A stretch of 64,000 nt of DNA from a virus. The position numbers were made by a program, and so were the translations under genes. The notes beneath the pieces were generated by a model. The model saw nothing but the letters and a program-made list of their open reading frames with translations, did not search any database and was not told where the DNA came from. The stretch is from the IMG/VR virus record IMGVR_UViG_3300042691_032880, positions 1 to 64,000 of that record. One strand, given 5' to 3'. Shown here one piece after another: positions 1 through 6,523 of this stretch (positions within the stretch are counted from its first letter, which is position 1; every line of letters starts with the position of its first letter).

Positions 1-11
1 AGGAGTTTCCT

Positions 12-77
12 ATGAAGTTTGTAGGATTCCTCAAGAGTAAGATCAACGATCTGATAAAACAGAAAGTGACATTGTAA
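12..77 (+). CDS. Possible 21-residue peptide
   Basis: A short reading frame encodes MKFVGFLKSKINDLIKQKVTL. An AGGAG sequence at 1-5 lies six bases before the ATG, a good Shine-Dalgarno spacing. The stop codon is followed nine bases later by a strong terminator, which suits the last gene of a transcript entering from the left. The peptide is amphipathic and basic. No family is recognised, and the frame could be a chance ORF at the end of an operon. Confidence 0.35.
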   Translation: MKFVGFLKSKINDLIKQKVTL

Positions 78-86
78 ACCGAGAGA

Positions 87-112
87 CCCCCTGTCAAAAG
101 CAGGGGGTTTTT
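87..112 (+). terminator. Rho-independent terminator
   Basis: CCCCCTG (87-93) pairs perfectly with CAGGGGG (101-107) around a seven-base loop and is followed directly by TTTTT (108-112). It closes the plus-strand transcript coming from the left, just before the 311-residue gene starting at 128. Confidence 0.85.
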
Positions 113-127
113 CATAATCTTTATTCC

Positions 128-1063
128 ATGATATTCAGAAAACTGGAATTGATTACACCAACAGGGGATGTGATAAACATATCTCTCCCCGACTTCAAAG
201 GATACTCCCATGTGGAGTCTGAAGAAGAATTCATAGAGACACTCAAGAAATACTCCAAAGGACTAAAGGGATTGCGTAACCGCAAACCTGAGTTATCCAT
301 GGGTAAGAACAAGAACTTTGAGACTCTGGATGAGCAAATGCATTGTCTTACCAATGCTCGTAAGTATGTGGATGGTAACTTCGTAAAAATAGATTCATTG
401 TTAGTGAGTCAAAAGTTTACCTTGGACCTTGCCAAAGGTACCTGTACCATCTATGGTGTGTCTGATGAAGAAGTAGGTACTTTGTATCTGGATGCCATCT
501 TCGATAACTGGAAAGAGTTGTTCCATCCTGATCTGTATCCCGTAGTCAAAGCTGAAGTGTTTGCCCTTGGTGCCATTGAAGAAGAACCATGTGAAGAACA
601 TGACGAGGATGACGAGGAAGATCTGGCACTCGACACGGTAAGACTCCTTGAAGATCACAGGAAGAAACTCAATGATGAAATTGATGATGATCAAGCCATG
701 GAACTGTGGAACTACTGCATGAATCTGGATCTTGAACATGGAAGTGAGAACATGACTTACACAATCGAGTATAGTGGTGGTGGAGATAGTGGTCAGACAG
801 ATGATGTCACAGTCAAGAATTCAGAGGGTGAAACAGCTGATCTAATCCAAAGTAGACTTCGAACCAGTGATGAGTTTGATACTCTGGTCTGGCAGCTGAT
901 TCAACATCACGAAGGTGGATTCTACAATGATGAAGGTGGTCGTGGTACGATTGAATTCAGCATGACGCATTTTCAGTGGAATCATTTCAACTATTATCAA
1001 GATGAGAATCAAACTATAGGTTGGAATGTAGGCGCTCCTAAAACAGAAGAGGAGGTAGAATAA
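128..1063 (+). CDS. Hypothetical acidic protein, 311 aa
   Basis: The family is not recognised. The N-terminal 80 residues are mixed. The middle, around residues 155-170, is a dense run of Glu and Asp (EEEPCEEHDEDDEEDLAL). The C-terminal third is Gly- and Tyr-rich with motifs such as YSGGGDSGQTDD and an aromatic end (HFQWNHFNYY). No signal peptide or membrane segment is visible. It is the first gene after the terminator at 87-112, and its stop codon overlaps the ATG of the next gene by one base, so the two are probably translated together. An acidic early phage protein of this kind may bind host proteins or mimic DNA, but that is only inference. Confidence 0.75.
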   Translation: MIFRKLELITPTGDVINISLPDFKGYSHVESEEEFIETLKKYSKGLKGLRNRKPELSMGKNKNFETLDEQMHCLTNARKYVDGNFVKIDSLLVSQKFTLDLAKGTCTIYGVSDEEVGTLYLDAIFDNWKELFHPDLYPVVKAEVFALGAIEEEPCEEHDEDDEEDLALDTVRLLEDHRKKLNDEIDDDQAMELWNYCMNLDLEHGSENMTYTIEYSGGGDSGQTDDVTVKNSEGETADLIQSRLRTSDEFDTLVWQLIQHHEGGFYNDEGGRGTIEFSMTHFQWNHFNYYQDENQTIGWNVGAPKTEEEVE

Positions 1064-1452
1064 TGGCTACACCTATGCATCATGCCATGTCTTCCGCAAG
1101 GAAACATGGAGGTACGTGGGAGCAATATGTCCACATCCACAACTGGTTTGACGAGACAAAGTCCTGGATTCCTGATGTCAGACACAGGGCGTTTAGACAC
1201 CATGCTGAAGGAATCTTTGAATGTGAGAAGATATTTGGGGTATCTGTAAAGATCACCCTCGAATCAGGTCACATCAAGGAAGTTCCTGTCAGGGTACTTG
1301 GTGAGCAACATGTCAAAGAAGACTGCGGATTCATTCCCAATGCTAAAGAATACTTTAAGCATGTGAAAATGGAACCTTGGCAGATGACTGTTGGTAAAAA
1401 GATAGATATTGATCTAAAAGGCAATTATCAAGAAAGTGATGTTCACTTATAG
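1063..1452 (+). CDS. Conserved phage protein, DUF6915-like, 129 aa
   Basis: The sequence has the pattern of a small conserved phage family that I recall as DUF6915: an N-terminal HAMSSARKHGG, then IHNWFDETKSW, then RHRAFRHHAEGIFECEKIFG, and later GEQHVKEDCGFIPNAKEY followed by PWQM. Many His residues are conserved (RHR, RHHAEG, EQH), which could bind metal, but no catalytic role is established. A strong Shine-Dalgarno sequence (GAGGAGG, around 1049-1055) lies at the end of the upstream gene and decides the start. About 90 non-coding bases follow. The family name is from memory and was not checked by search. Confidence 0.75.
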   Translation: MATPMHHAMSSARKHGGTWEQYVHIHNWFDETKSWIPDVRHRAFRHHAEGIFECEKIFGVSVKITLESGHIKEVPVRVLGEQHVKEDCGFIPNAKEYFKHVKMEPWQMTVGKKIDIDLKGNYQESDVHL

Positions 1453-1474
1453 TGATATAATGCCAGTAATTTCT

Positions 1475-1482
1475 TAAATTTG
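1475..1482 (+). promoter_or_regulatory. Candidate Bacteroidota -7 box
   Basis: The 89-base gap 1453-1541 contains TAAATTTG, an exact match to the TAnnTTTG -7 element of Bacteroides sigma-ABfr promoters. It lies about 60 bases upstream of the 83-residue gene. No clear TTTG -33 element is seen about 20 bases upstream, and a virion RNA polymerase may use a different promoter, so support is weak. Confidence 0.2.
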
Positions 1483-1541
1483 TAAAGTTTATTCCCAATT
1501 ATTGGTAGTTTGGTAGTCTATGTGTATGTATATCTATCATA

Positions 1542-1793
1542 ATGATTATCAACCTTCCGAACGGGAAAACCATAGAGGTTTCTGCGGAAGTTTATCTAAG
1601 GATGACGGATGAGGATTTCGAATACCTTGTTTCCATAAATTGTGGTGACGATGTGACCAACCCATTCGAAGCCAGTGTCTTACTGTACGGTGAGGCAAAA
1701 CAAGATGATGAAGAGGAAGATGATGCCCCTGAACCGTCTGACTTAGATAAGCTTCTGGACCTCGATGCTGAAAATATGAGCGATGAAACTTAA
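1542..1793 (+). CDS. Hypothetical acidic protein, 83 aa
   Basis: The N-terminal half (IINLPNGKTIEVSAEVYLRM, then TDEDFEYLVSINCGDDVTNPF) looks like a compact conserved domain that I recall in small proteins of Bacteroidota phages. The C-terminal half is a disordered acidic tail (DDEEEDDAPEPSDLDK). The function is unknown. The gene overlaps the HNH gene by 11 bases, and both follow the candidate promoter gap at 1453-1541. Confidence 0.75.
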   Translation: MIINLPNGKTIEVSAEVYLRMTDEDFEYLVSINCGDDVTNPFEASVLLYGEAKQDDEEEDDAPEPSDLDKLLDLDAENMSDET

Positions 1794-2193
1794 GCAGTGT
1801 GCTGCCTGCGGTGAGATGCGACCTATTTGGAAAAATGACGCAGGTCACCGTTACTGTAAAGACTGCTGGTTCAGGAAGGAACCAGTTAAATTTCAAAGTA
1901 AATCCAGGGTGTTGAACCCGAAATCTCCAAAAAGAGATGTTCTGGATAAGTTGTATTCTAAAATGAGGGTGGAGTTTCTAACCAAATATCCGTTTTGTAA
2001 AGCTCACTTGGTCGGTTGTACGGGTACTAGTACGGACGTACACCACAAAGCGGGTAGAGGTAAGAAATATCTACAGCAGGATACCTGGTTGGCGGTATGC
2101 AGAACATGCCACGATTGGATAGAGAAACACCCTGTTAAAGCAAAAGAACTTGGATTTTCAGAATCTAGGTTGGAAGAACAAGACAGTGATTAA
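1783..2193 (+). CDS. HNH endonuclease with N-terminal zinc finger
   Basis: Residues 6-28 form a four-cysteine zinc finger (C6-x2-C9 and C25-x2-C28, CKDCW). The C-terminal half is an HNH nuclease core: C72 and C79 as one knuckle, DVHHKAGRGKKYL at 85-97 with the catalytic His pair H87/H88, then CRTCHDWIE with C106, C109 and H110, and H116. Phage HNH proteins of this type nick or cut DNA, either as free-standing homing-type nucleases or as helpers of packaging or replication. Its place in an early operon of small proteins, far from a terminase, makes a free-standing nuclease more likely here. The start ATG lies inside the previous gene. Confidence 0.8.
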   Translation: MKLKQCAACGEMRPIWKNDAGHRYCKDCWFRKEPVKFQSKSRVLNPKSPKRDVLDKLYSKMRVEFLTKYPFCKAHLVGCTGTSTDVHHKAGRGKKYLQQDTWLAVCRTCHDWIEKHPVKAKELGFSESRLEEQDSD

Positions 2194-2211
2194 ACCTATA
2201 AAACAAAAACC

Positions 2212-2553
2212 ATGAAGTACAAAATCTTATCCTTGATCCTAGGCATCATCTGCATTGTCCTGGGTATCAATTTCTACAGATTGCAGAAATTTGCAAATAC
2301 CCTGGAGGTCCCCAAGTGTGGACATACCTTGGAGATTGAAAAGCTTGAAGCTGAGAAAAAAGCTTGGCTTGAACGCGAGGATGTATTCCTCAAACAGACT
2401 GCTGAACTGGTAGTCCAAGTGAACGAATTGAAAATGCAACTTAATCGTAAACCCCAAATAATCTATAAAAATGTACAGAAGAGAAATATTGACGCTGATG
2501 CTAGTGAGTCTATCATTGAGCTTCTCGAAGAGCGTTACAGCCCAAACCACTGA
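2212..2553 (+). CDS. Membrane-anchored coiled-coil protein, 113 aa
   Basis: An N-terminal hydrophobic segment (ILSLILGIICIVLGINF, residues 4-20) is followed by a charged heptad-like region rich in Lys, Glu and Leu (about residues 38-85). This is the topology of an inner-membrane protein with a periplasmic coiled coil, similar in plan to Rz i-spanins. Its last 83 bases overlap the next gene in another frame, an arrangement also seen in Rz/Rz1 pairs, although the next protein has no lipobox. It lies far from the lysis operon at 16.5-20.9 kb, so a lysis role is only a possibility. Confidence 0.7.
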   Translation: MKYKILSLILGIICIVLGINFYRLQKFANTLEVPKCGHTLEIEKLEAEKKAWLEREDVFLKQTAELVVQVNELKMQLNRKPQIIYKNVQKRNIDADASESIIELLEERYSPNH

Positions 2554-2929
2554 GTCAGTAAATGATACTTTGGTCTATGTACCAGAGTACTTGATGGAAT
2601 CTTTGTTAATGGATTTGAATAGCTGCGATCTTGAGCGTATTGAACTTAAGAAAGCGAAAGCTGAACTTGCCCTGATTTATGTTGATCTGGCCAAGAAAGA
2701 TGCAGCTATTGCTTCTTTGAAGAGAGATCTGCAGTCTACTCGTGAGTACAATGATACGCTCACATCCCAGAATATGCAACTTGCCATAGACAATACCAAG
2801 CAGCTCAAGAAGGTAAAGCGTTCACGCAATGTGTGGTTTACTACAACGATTGCTGCTACTCTTGGTATGTTTGGTATCCATCAGGACTGGAAGAACTCCT
2901 GGTTTGGCAATATCGTAGGAAAAGACTAA
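2471..2929 (+). CDS. Secreted or membrane coiled-coil protein, 152 aa
   Basis: Residues 1-24 look like a signal peptide: RR near the start, a hydrophobic core LTLMLVSLSLSF and a likely cleavage near TAQ|TT. Residues about 50-120 are a long coiled coil (repeated LKKAKAELA- and DLAKKDAAIASLKRDL-like stretches). Near the C-terminus WFTTTIAATLGMFGI could be a second membrane segment. The gene starts inside the preceding one (83-base overlap, different frame), so the two are translationally linked and could form a membrane pair. No cysteine lipobox is present, so it is not a classical o-spanin. Confidence 0.7.
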   Translation: MYRREILTLMLVSLSLSFSKSVTAQTTESVNDTLVYVPEYLMESLLMDLNSCDLERIELKKAKAELALIYVDLAKKDAAIASLKRDLQSTREYNDTLTSQNMQLAIDNTKQLKKVKRSRNVWFTTTIAATLGMFGIHQDWKNSWFGNIVGKD

Positions 2930-2930
2930 C

Positions 2931-3185
2931 ATGAAAAATCTTAAAATAGACACCCTCAGCAAGTGGCTGATAGGGGTGGTGGTAGTCCTATGCCTTGTTT
3001 TATTCTACACCAGAACCAAAATAGATACCCGTATTGGGTTCTATGGCAAGGTGATGGACGAAATGACCTTCATGTATGGTAGCCCCCATCAACTGGGGTA
3101 TACCATACCTATGGAGATCAGTTACATTATGAATGATACAGTATATATTGTTACCAAAGACACATCTAAAAAATCAGTAAAATGA
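2931..3185 (+). CDS. Small single-pass membrane protein, 84 aa
   Basis: Residues 13-27 (LIGVVVVLCLVLFYT) form one strong membrane segment after a short N-terminal tail (MKNLKIDTLSKW). The remaining 55 residues are soluble with several Tyr and Met. No family is recognised. The gene starts one base after the previous stop codon and overlaps the next ATG by four bases, so it belongs to a tight group of four membrane-associated genes (2212-3586). Confidence 0.7.
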   Translation: MKNLKIDTLSKWLIGVVVVLCLVLFYTRTKIDTRIGFYGKVMDEMTFMYGSPHQLGYTIPMEISYIMNDTVYIVTKDTSKKSVK

Positions 3186-3586
3186 GTGATTCACAACAAA
3201 GCCCCTGGGTGGGGTATCTTATCCTATTTATAGTGTTTGCAGTATTGGTCAGCATGTGTGGTACATGTGGCGATGATGTGGACAAAGCAACTACTCCTGA
3301 GAAAAGCGAAAGGGTAGAACTCAGTCAGACTGAGGAAGATCTTATCAATCAAGCTGAAGCAAGTGGTTATGTCAGGTTTGAATCAGGATCACGCGATGTA
3401 TATGTGAAGCCTGTCTTCTGGTATGCAATGAACCATACCGCCAAGAAGAACTTCGGAGCCATATGCGCAGTCAAATGCGGCAATGCTGATGGTAGCACTA
3501 CTTATTACTGTAATATCATTGACGATATGACTGGTAAGAAGCTTGCTGAGTACAGTGAGACCTGGGGTCTTGAAATAGAAGAATGA
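3182..3586 (+). CDS. Membrane-anchored protein, 134 aa
   Basis: An N-terminal membrane segment (VGYLILFIVFAVLVSMC, residues 10-26) is followed by CGTCGDD and then a soluble domain of about 100 residues containing several cysteines (ICAVKCGNADG, YYC). The Cys at the end of the hydrophobic stretch is not in a clear lipobox. The soluble part ends in an acidic tail. The function is unknown. It overlaps both neighbours by four bases, consistent with coupled translation. Confidence 0.7.
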   Translation: MSDSQQSPWVGYLILFIVFAVLVSMCGTCGDDVDKATTPEKSERVELSQTEEDLINQAEASGYVRFESGSRDVYVKPVFWYAMNHTAKKNFGAICAVKCGNADGSTTYYCNIIDDMTGKKLAEYSETWGLEIEE

Positions 3587-3774
3587 AAAACGACTTGTCT
3601 CCTATAGAGTCGCTTATAGACCTTTTTAACAAAGACATAGACAAAAAGCGCAAGGAGTATTTGGACAATCCATCCATGCGCGTATTGAGGGAAATATCCC
3701 TGATCGAGGACGTAGTCTATCAGCTGGAACGCAAGCTGGACTATGAGAAAGAGTATCATAAAAAATGTGGATAA
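3583..3774 (+). CDS. Hypothetical small protein, 63 aa
   Basis: This is a highly charged, helical small protein (KDIDKKRKEYLD, VVYQLERKLDYEKEYHKK) without membrane segments. It overlaps the previous stop by four bases and ends nine bases before the tRNA-like gene. No family is recognised. Confidence 0.65.
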   Translation: MKNDLSPIESLIDLFNKDIDKKRKEYLDNPSMRVLREISLIEDVVYQLERKLDYEKEYHKKCG

Positions 3775-3782
3775 TCCACATC

Positions 3783-3873
3783 AGTCAGGTGGCTGAAAGG
3801 GGAAGCGGTTGACTCAACAAAACATTAGAAAAGAGGATCAACAATGATGCAGGTTCGATTCCTGTCCTGACTA
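3783..3873 (+). tRNA. tRNA-like gene with abnormal anticodon arm
   Basis: A seven-base acceptor stem is perfect: AGTCAGG (3783-3789) with CCTGACT (3866-3872), then discriminator A and no encoded CCA. The T arm is canonical (GCAGG-TTCGATT-CCTGT, 3849-3865) and the D arm is plausible (GCT...AGC around a G-rich loop). The anticodon arm is odd. GTTGA (3808-3812) can pair only with TCAAC (3838-3842), leaving a 25-base loop instead of seven. The loop begins CTCAACA, the usual form of a Leu(CAA) anticodon loop. It could be a tRNA with an 18-base insertion in the loop, a degenerate class II tRNA-Leu with an unpaired anticodon stem, or a tRNA mimic. Confidence 0.5.
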
Positions 3874-3888
3874 CTAAATCTATTATAC

Positions 3889-4137
3889 ATGAAAGCAATA
3901 TTGGAATTTGACCTGAATGATCAGGATGAAAGAATGGCGCATATGGCAGCTGTCAAAGCACAGGATATGGCTATATTACTCTTCCAGTTAAGGTTCAATC
4001 TACGCAAACAGGTATATGCTGAAGCAGACTTACTGGATGATCAAGACAAATACGATCCAGGTATTGAGCTTGTACTAGCCAATATAAATGAGTTGTTTGA
4101 CAAGTACAATATCAACGTAGAGGAACTGACTCGCTGA
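3889..4137 (+). CDS. Conserved small phage protein, 82 aa
   Basis: The start MKAILEFDLNDQDER and the following helical region (LRFNLRKQVYAEAD) match a small protein type that I recall from many phages, where it lies among replication genes; its function is unknown to me. It has no membrane segment and is acidic overall. It begins 15 bases after the tRNA-like gene and is followed by an intergenic hairpin. Confidence 0.7.
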   Translation: MKAILEFDLNDQDERMAHMAAVKAQDMAILLFQLRFNLRKQVYAEADLLDDQDKYDPGIELVLANINELFDKYNINVEELTR

Positions 4138-4141
4138 GATA

Positions 4142-4170
4142 TGCGGAGAATACGAGGGTTATTCTCCGCA
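4142..4170 (+). other. Intergenic perfect hairpin without U-tract
   Basis: TGCGGAGAATA (4142-4152) pairs with TATTCTCCGCA (4160-4170) over 11 perfect base pairs with a seven-base loop. It is followed by CAAATCAT, not a run of T, so it is not a standard terminator. It lies directly after the stop codon of the 82-residue gene and resembles two other gap hairpins at 10240-10275 and 15777-15814. An RNA processing or mRNA-stabilising role is possible. Confidence 0.7.
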
Positions 4171-4193
4171 CAAATCATACCCAAACGAGTATT

Positions 4194-4213
4194 AATCGTA
4201 TCAAATCGTATCA
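4194..4213. repeat. Two tandem 10-bp repeats before a start codon
   Basis: AATCGTATCA is repeated twice without a gap, just upstream of the 74-residue gene (ATG at 4227). A related GAGTATTAATCGTAT precedes it. The 10-base period equals one helical turn, so the copies would face the same side of DNA as an operator could. No protein is known to bind it. Confidence 0.6.
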
Positions 4214-4226
4214 AAACAGGTATAAA

Positions 4227-4451
4227 ATGAAAAAGAAACAAACAGCAGTTGAATGGTTAATGTCCCGCTTTGAAAGCGGAGACATGTACAATGTAGAAGA
4301 TGCTCAATTGATAAAGCATCAAGCCTTATGGATGGAGAAGGATCAGTTGATTGACGCCTATACTGAAGGATATGACATAAGAGATAATATGGGAAGTTTA
4401 TTAACTAATCCAACAGGTGAACAGTATTATAATGAAAACTATGGAAAATGA
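4227..4451 (+). CDS. Conserved small phage protein, 74 aa
   Basis: The pattern KKKQTAVEWL, a helical middle with KHQALWMEKDQLIDAYTEGYD, and the C-terminal GEQYYNENYG matches a small family that I recall from Bacteroidota and other phages, usually annotated as hypothetical. No catalytic residues are visible. It overlaps the helicase gene by four bases, so it is made together with it and could be a partner protein. Confidence 0.7.
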   Translation: MKKKQTAVEWLMSRFESGDMYNVEDAQLIKHQALWMEKDQLIDAYTEGYDIRDNMGSLLTNPTGEQYYNENYGK

Positions 4452-5569
4452 CAGAAGAAGTAACAGGATCTAAACGTATGAGCGTCCAGAAAGAGGCGCT
4501 CGAAATGACAAAGGACAAAAAGCATTGCGGTCTTGCACTCAGCATGGGTGTCGGTAAGACATATGTCGGACTGATGCACATGGACTGGTACCTCAGGGAG
4601 GTTAACGCAGATGCTAAATTCCTAGTAGTAGCACCCAAGAAAAGCATATTCGGTAGCTGGTTTGACGATATGTTCAAATTTGGACTTTCCCACCTAAAGG
4701 ATAGGGTTGTAGTCACGACTTACTTATCTTTGACTAAACAGTCATTGTCATATGATGTCATCTATCTTGACGAATGCCATAGTCTTTTACATTCTCATCT
4801 TGTGTGGCTTAGTATGTTTAACGGCAGAATTGTCGGTCTTACTGGTACGCCGCCCCGACACAAGAGAAGCGAAAAAGGTGAAATGGTGGACCGTTTTTGT
4901 CCTATTGTTTACTCTTACATCACTGATGACGCTATTGATGATAAGATACTTAACGACTATCGGATTCTTGTACATCCAGTAAATCTGGACAGGTTACCCC
5001 GTCATACGGTAAAAACCGCCAAAAAGACTTGGACTACAAGTGAGTATGAAAGCTATCGTTATTGGTGTGACCGTGTAAACAGCGCGCAGGATCCTAAAAG
5101 TGACCAGTATTTCAGGATTGCTAGGATGCGTAGCATGATGGCATATGAAAGCAAGGAACGATACGCCTCCAAACTGATGAAGGATATTGAAGGTAAATGC
5201 ATTGTGTTCTGCAATACCCAGGAACAAGCTGAAAGAATGTGTACACACAGCTATCATAGTCAGAATCCAGAAAGCGAGGAGAATCTCCGCATGTTCAAGG
5301 AAGGTGTCATAGACAGATTATCTTGCGTTCTTCAGCTTAACGAAGGTGTGAACATACCAGATTTGAAGAATGCTATTATCCTTCATGCCTATGGTAACGA
5401 ACGTAAGTCCGCACAGCGACTAGGACGTGTACTGAGGTTGAATCCTACGGAAACAGCCAATGTCCATATCCTGATGTATCGGGATACCATTGACGAACAC
5501 TGGGTAAAGAAAGCATTGTTGGACTTTGACGAAAAGAAAATAACTTACAGAGATGTACACCATAATTGA
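4448..5569 (+). CDS. SF2/SNF2-type DNA helicase, 373 aa
   Basis: The protein has the main superfamily 2 motifs in order: Walker A GVGKT (34-38), FLVVAPKKS (motif Ia, about 58-66), DECH box (108-111), TGTPP (motif III, 132-136), IVFCNT (motif IV, 252-257), LNEGVNIPDL (motif V, about 298-307) and QRLGRVLR (motif VI, 323-330). It therefore has both RecA-like lobes but almost nothing else, so it is a compact form. Similar SNF2-like helicases are part of crAss-like replication gene sets, where they may remodel or branch-migrate DNA. It overlaps both neighbours. Confidence 0.88.
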   Translation: MTEEVTGSKRMSVQKEALEMTKDKKHCGLALSMGVGKTYVGLMHMDWYLREVNADAKFLVVAPKKSIFGSWFDDMFKFGLSHLKDRVVVTTYLSLTKQSLSYDVIYLDECHSLLHSHLVWLSMFNGRIVGLTGTPPRHKRSEKGEMVDRFCPIVYSYITDDAIDDKILNDYRILVHPVNLDRLPRHTVKTAKKTWTTSEYESYRYWCDRVNSAQDPKSDQYFRIARMRSMMAYESKERYASKLMKDIEGKCIVFCNTQEQAERMCTHSYHSQNPESEENLRMFKEGVIDRLSCVLQLNEGVNIPDLKNAIILHAYGNERKSAQRLGRVLRLNPTETANVHILMYRDTIDEHWVKKALLDFDEKKITYRDVHHN

Positions 5570-5948
5570 GTATTCGGTAGACGACAAAGGGGTCATGGCA
5601 CCCCTTAATGAAAAGGAATTGCAAAAATTCAACAGAATGCTCCTGTCCTTGAAACCAGGTAACAGGGTAAGCTGCATGTTTGAGGTAATAAAAGATGACC
5701 ACAGTCTTGTGCAACTAGCTAAGGTTCACGCACTTATACGTGAATTAGCTCATTGTACAGGTAATGAATTCGAAGATGTGAAGTTGGAAGTAAAGCGAAA
5801 AGCTGGACTGACAGTCAAATCCAAGGATTCTGAAGGTAAATTGATTGAGTATGTGAAAAGCTTTGCTGATTGTAGCAAAGAGCAATTGTCAATGGCGATA
5901 GAAGCCTGTATCCTCATAGGCGAGGAAGTAGGATGTATCCTTTATTGA
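5553..5948 (+). CDS. Hypothetical protein, 131 aa, possibly recombination-associated
   Basis: The core contains KVHALIRELAHCTGNEF, then EVKRKAGL and FADCSKEQLSMAIEACI. This order (a helix with His, an aromatic/TG turn, K-x-K, then a C-terminal helical part) loosely recalls NinB/Orf-like phage recombination proteins, but the similarity is weak and I cannot confirm it. The gene overlaps the helicase gene by 17 bases and its 3' end overlaps the convergent minus-strand gene by seven bases. Confidence 0.7.
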   Translation: MYTIIEYSVDDKGVMAPLNEKELQKFNRMLLSLKPGNRVSCMFEVIKDDHSLVQLAKVHALIRELAHCTGNEFEDVKLEVKRKAGLTVKSKDSEGKLIEYVKSFADCSKEQLSMAIEACILIGEEVGCILY

Positions 5949-6280
5949 TCCTCCTTAGGTAACTCTGGAAGAGGATTCTCATTTATCAAACGCTGCATTT
6001 CATCCAAGCTTATAGTGGTAGTCATACCATTTTCTTTGGCATAACTTTCAGCATTTTGTATCAAATACAGCATGGTTTCATAGTTAGCAACCCACGGATC
6101 GGTAATGTTCTTATCTAGTATCTGCTTATTAGCCTCACTGATGTCTTCAGGAGTCTTGTCTGCAATCATACTGGTAAAGATCATTACCAACCGTTGGTAA
6201 AACGTCCTGTTGTACTTTAATACGATTATAGCATCTTCTTTCAGGACTTCAATAGTCCTTGGTTCCATGTTCTGTTCCAT
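5942..6280 (-). CDS. Small protein, 112 aa, paralogue of the next gene
   Basis: It begins MEQNMEPRTIEVLKEDAIIVLKY. The segment IEVLKEDAIIVLKY matches VNILKKDAVITVPF of the protein encoded at 6280-6501, so the two appear to be diverged paralogues with an N-terminal beta-strand motif followed by helices. The C-terminus is acidic. Both lie on the minus strand inside the plus-strand replication block, which suggests they are expressed with the late minus-strand genes. The stop overlaps the convergent upstream gene. An internal start at the second Met (6268) is possible. The function is unknown. Confidence 0.75.
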   Translation of the reverse strand: MEQNMEPRTIEVLKEDAIIVLKYNRTFYQRLVMIFTSMIADKTPEDISEANKQILDKNITDPWVANYETMLYLIQNAESYAKENGMTTTISLDEMQRLINENPLPELPKEDQ

Positions 6281-6501
6281 TAGAAATTGACTTCTTTAGA
6301 TTCGGTTTGATTTTGTGTCTTAGCCTCATCATCAATCCTCTGACATAGATCCTCAATGGTTTGCCAAGAAGCATCATCCAAAGATACAGACTTATCCAAA
6401 TGCTTTAAAAGGATAGCATGTAACTTAGTGATGTCGTTTGGGGTGAACGGAACCGTAATCACTGCATCCTTTTTTAGAATGTTTACATAAGTTTTAGCCA
6501 T
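6280..6501 (-). CDS. Small protein, 73 aa, paralogue of the preceding gene
   Basis: YVNILKKDAVITVPF near the N-terminus aligns with IEVLKEDAIIVLKY of the 112-residue neighbour. The rest is helical (DITKLHAILLKHLDK, TIEDLCQRIDDEAK). The two genes share one base (stop/start overlap). The start lies only 22 AT-rich bases from the divergent uracil-DNA glycosylase gene, so any promoter for this pair must overlap that start region or lie within the glycosylase gene. No function is known; I recall similar short proteins in other crAss-like genomes. Confidence 0.75.
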   Translation of the reverse strand: MAKTYVNILKKDAVITVPFTPNDITKLHAILLKHLDKSVSLDDASWQTIEDLCQRIDDEAKTQNQTESKEVNF

Positions 6502-6523
6502 AAGTTTAAATTTTATAATTTAT

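Noticed and set aside
3814-3844. Direct repeat TCAACAA within the tRNA-like gene as an integration core site
   Set aside because: No integrase gene was found in the window, and both copies lie within the anticodon arm, so a core site is not supported.
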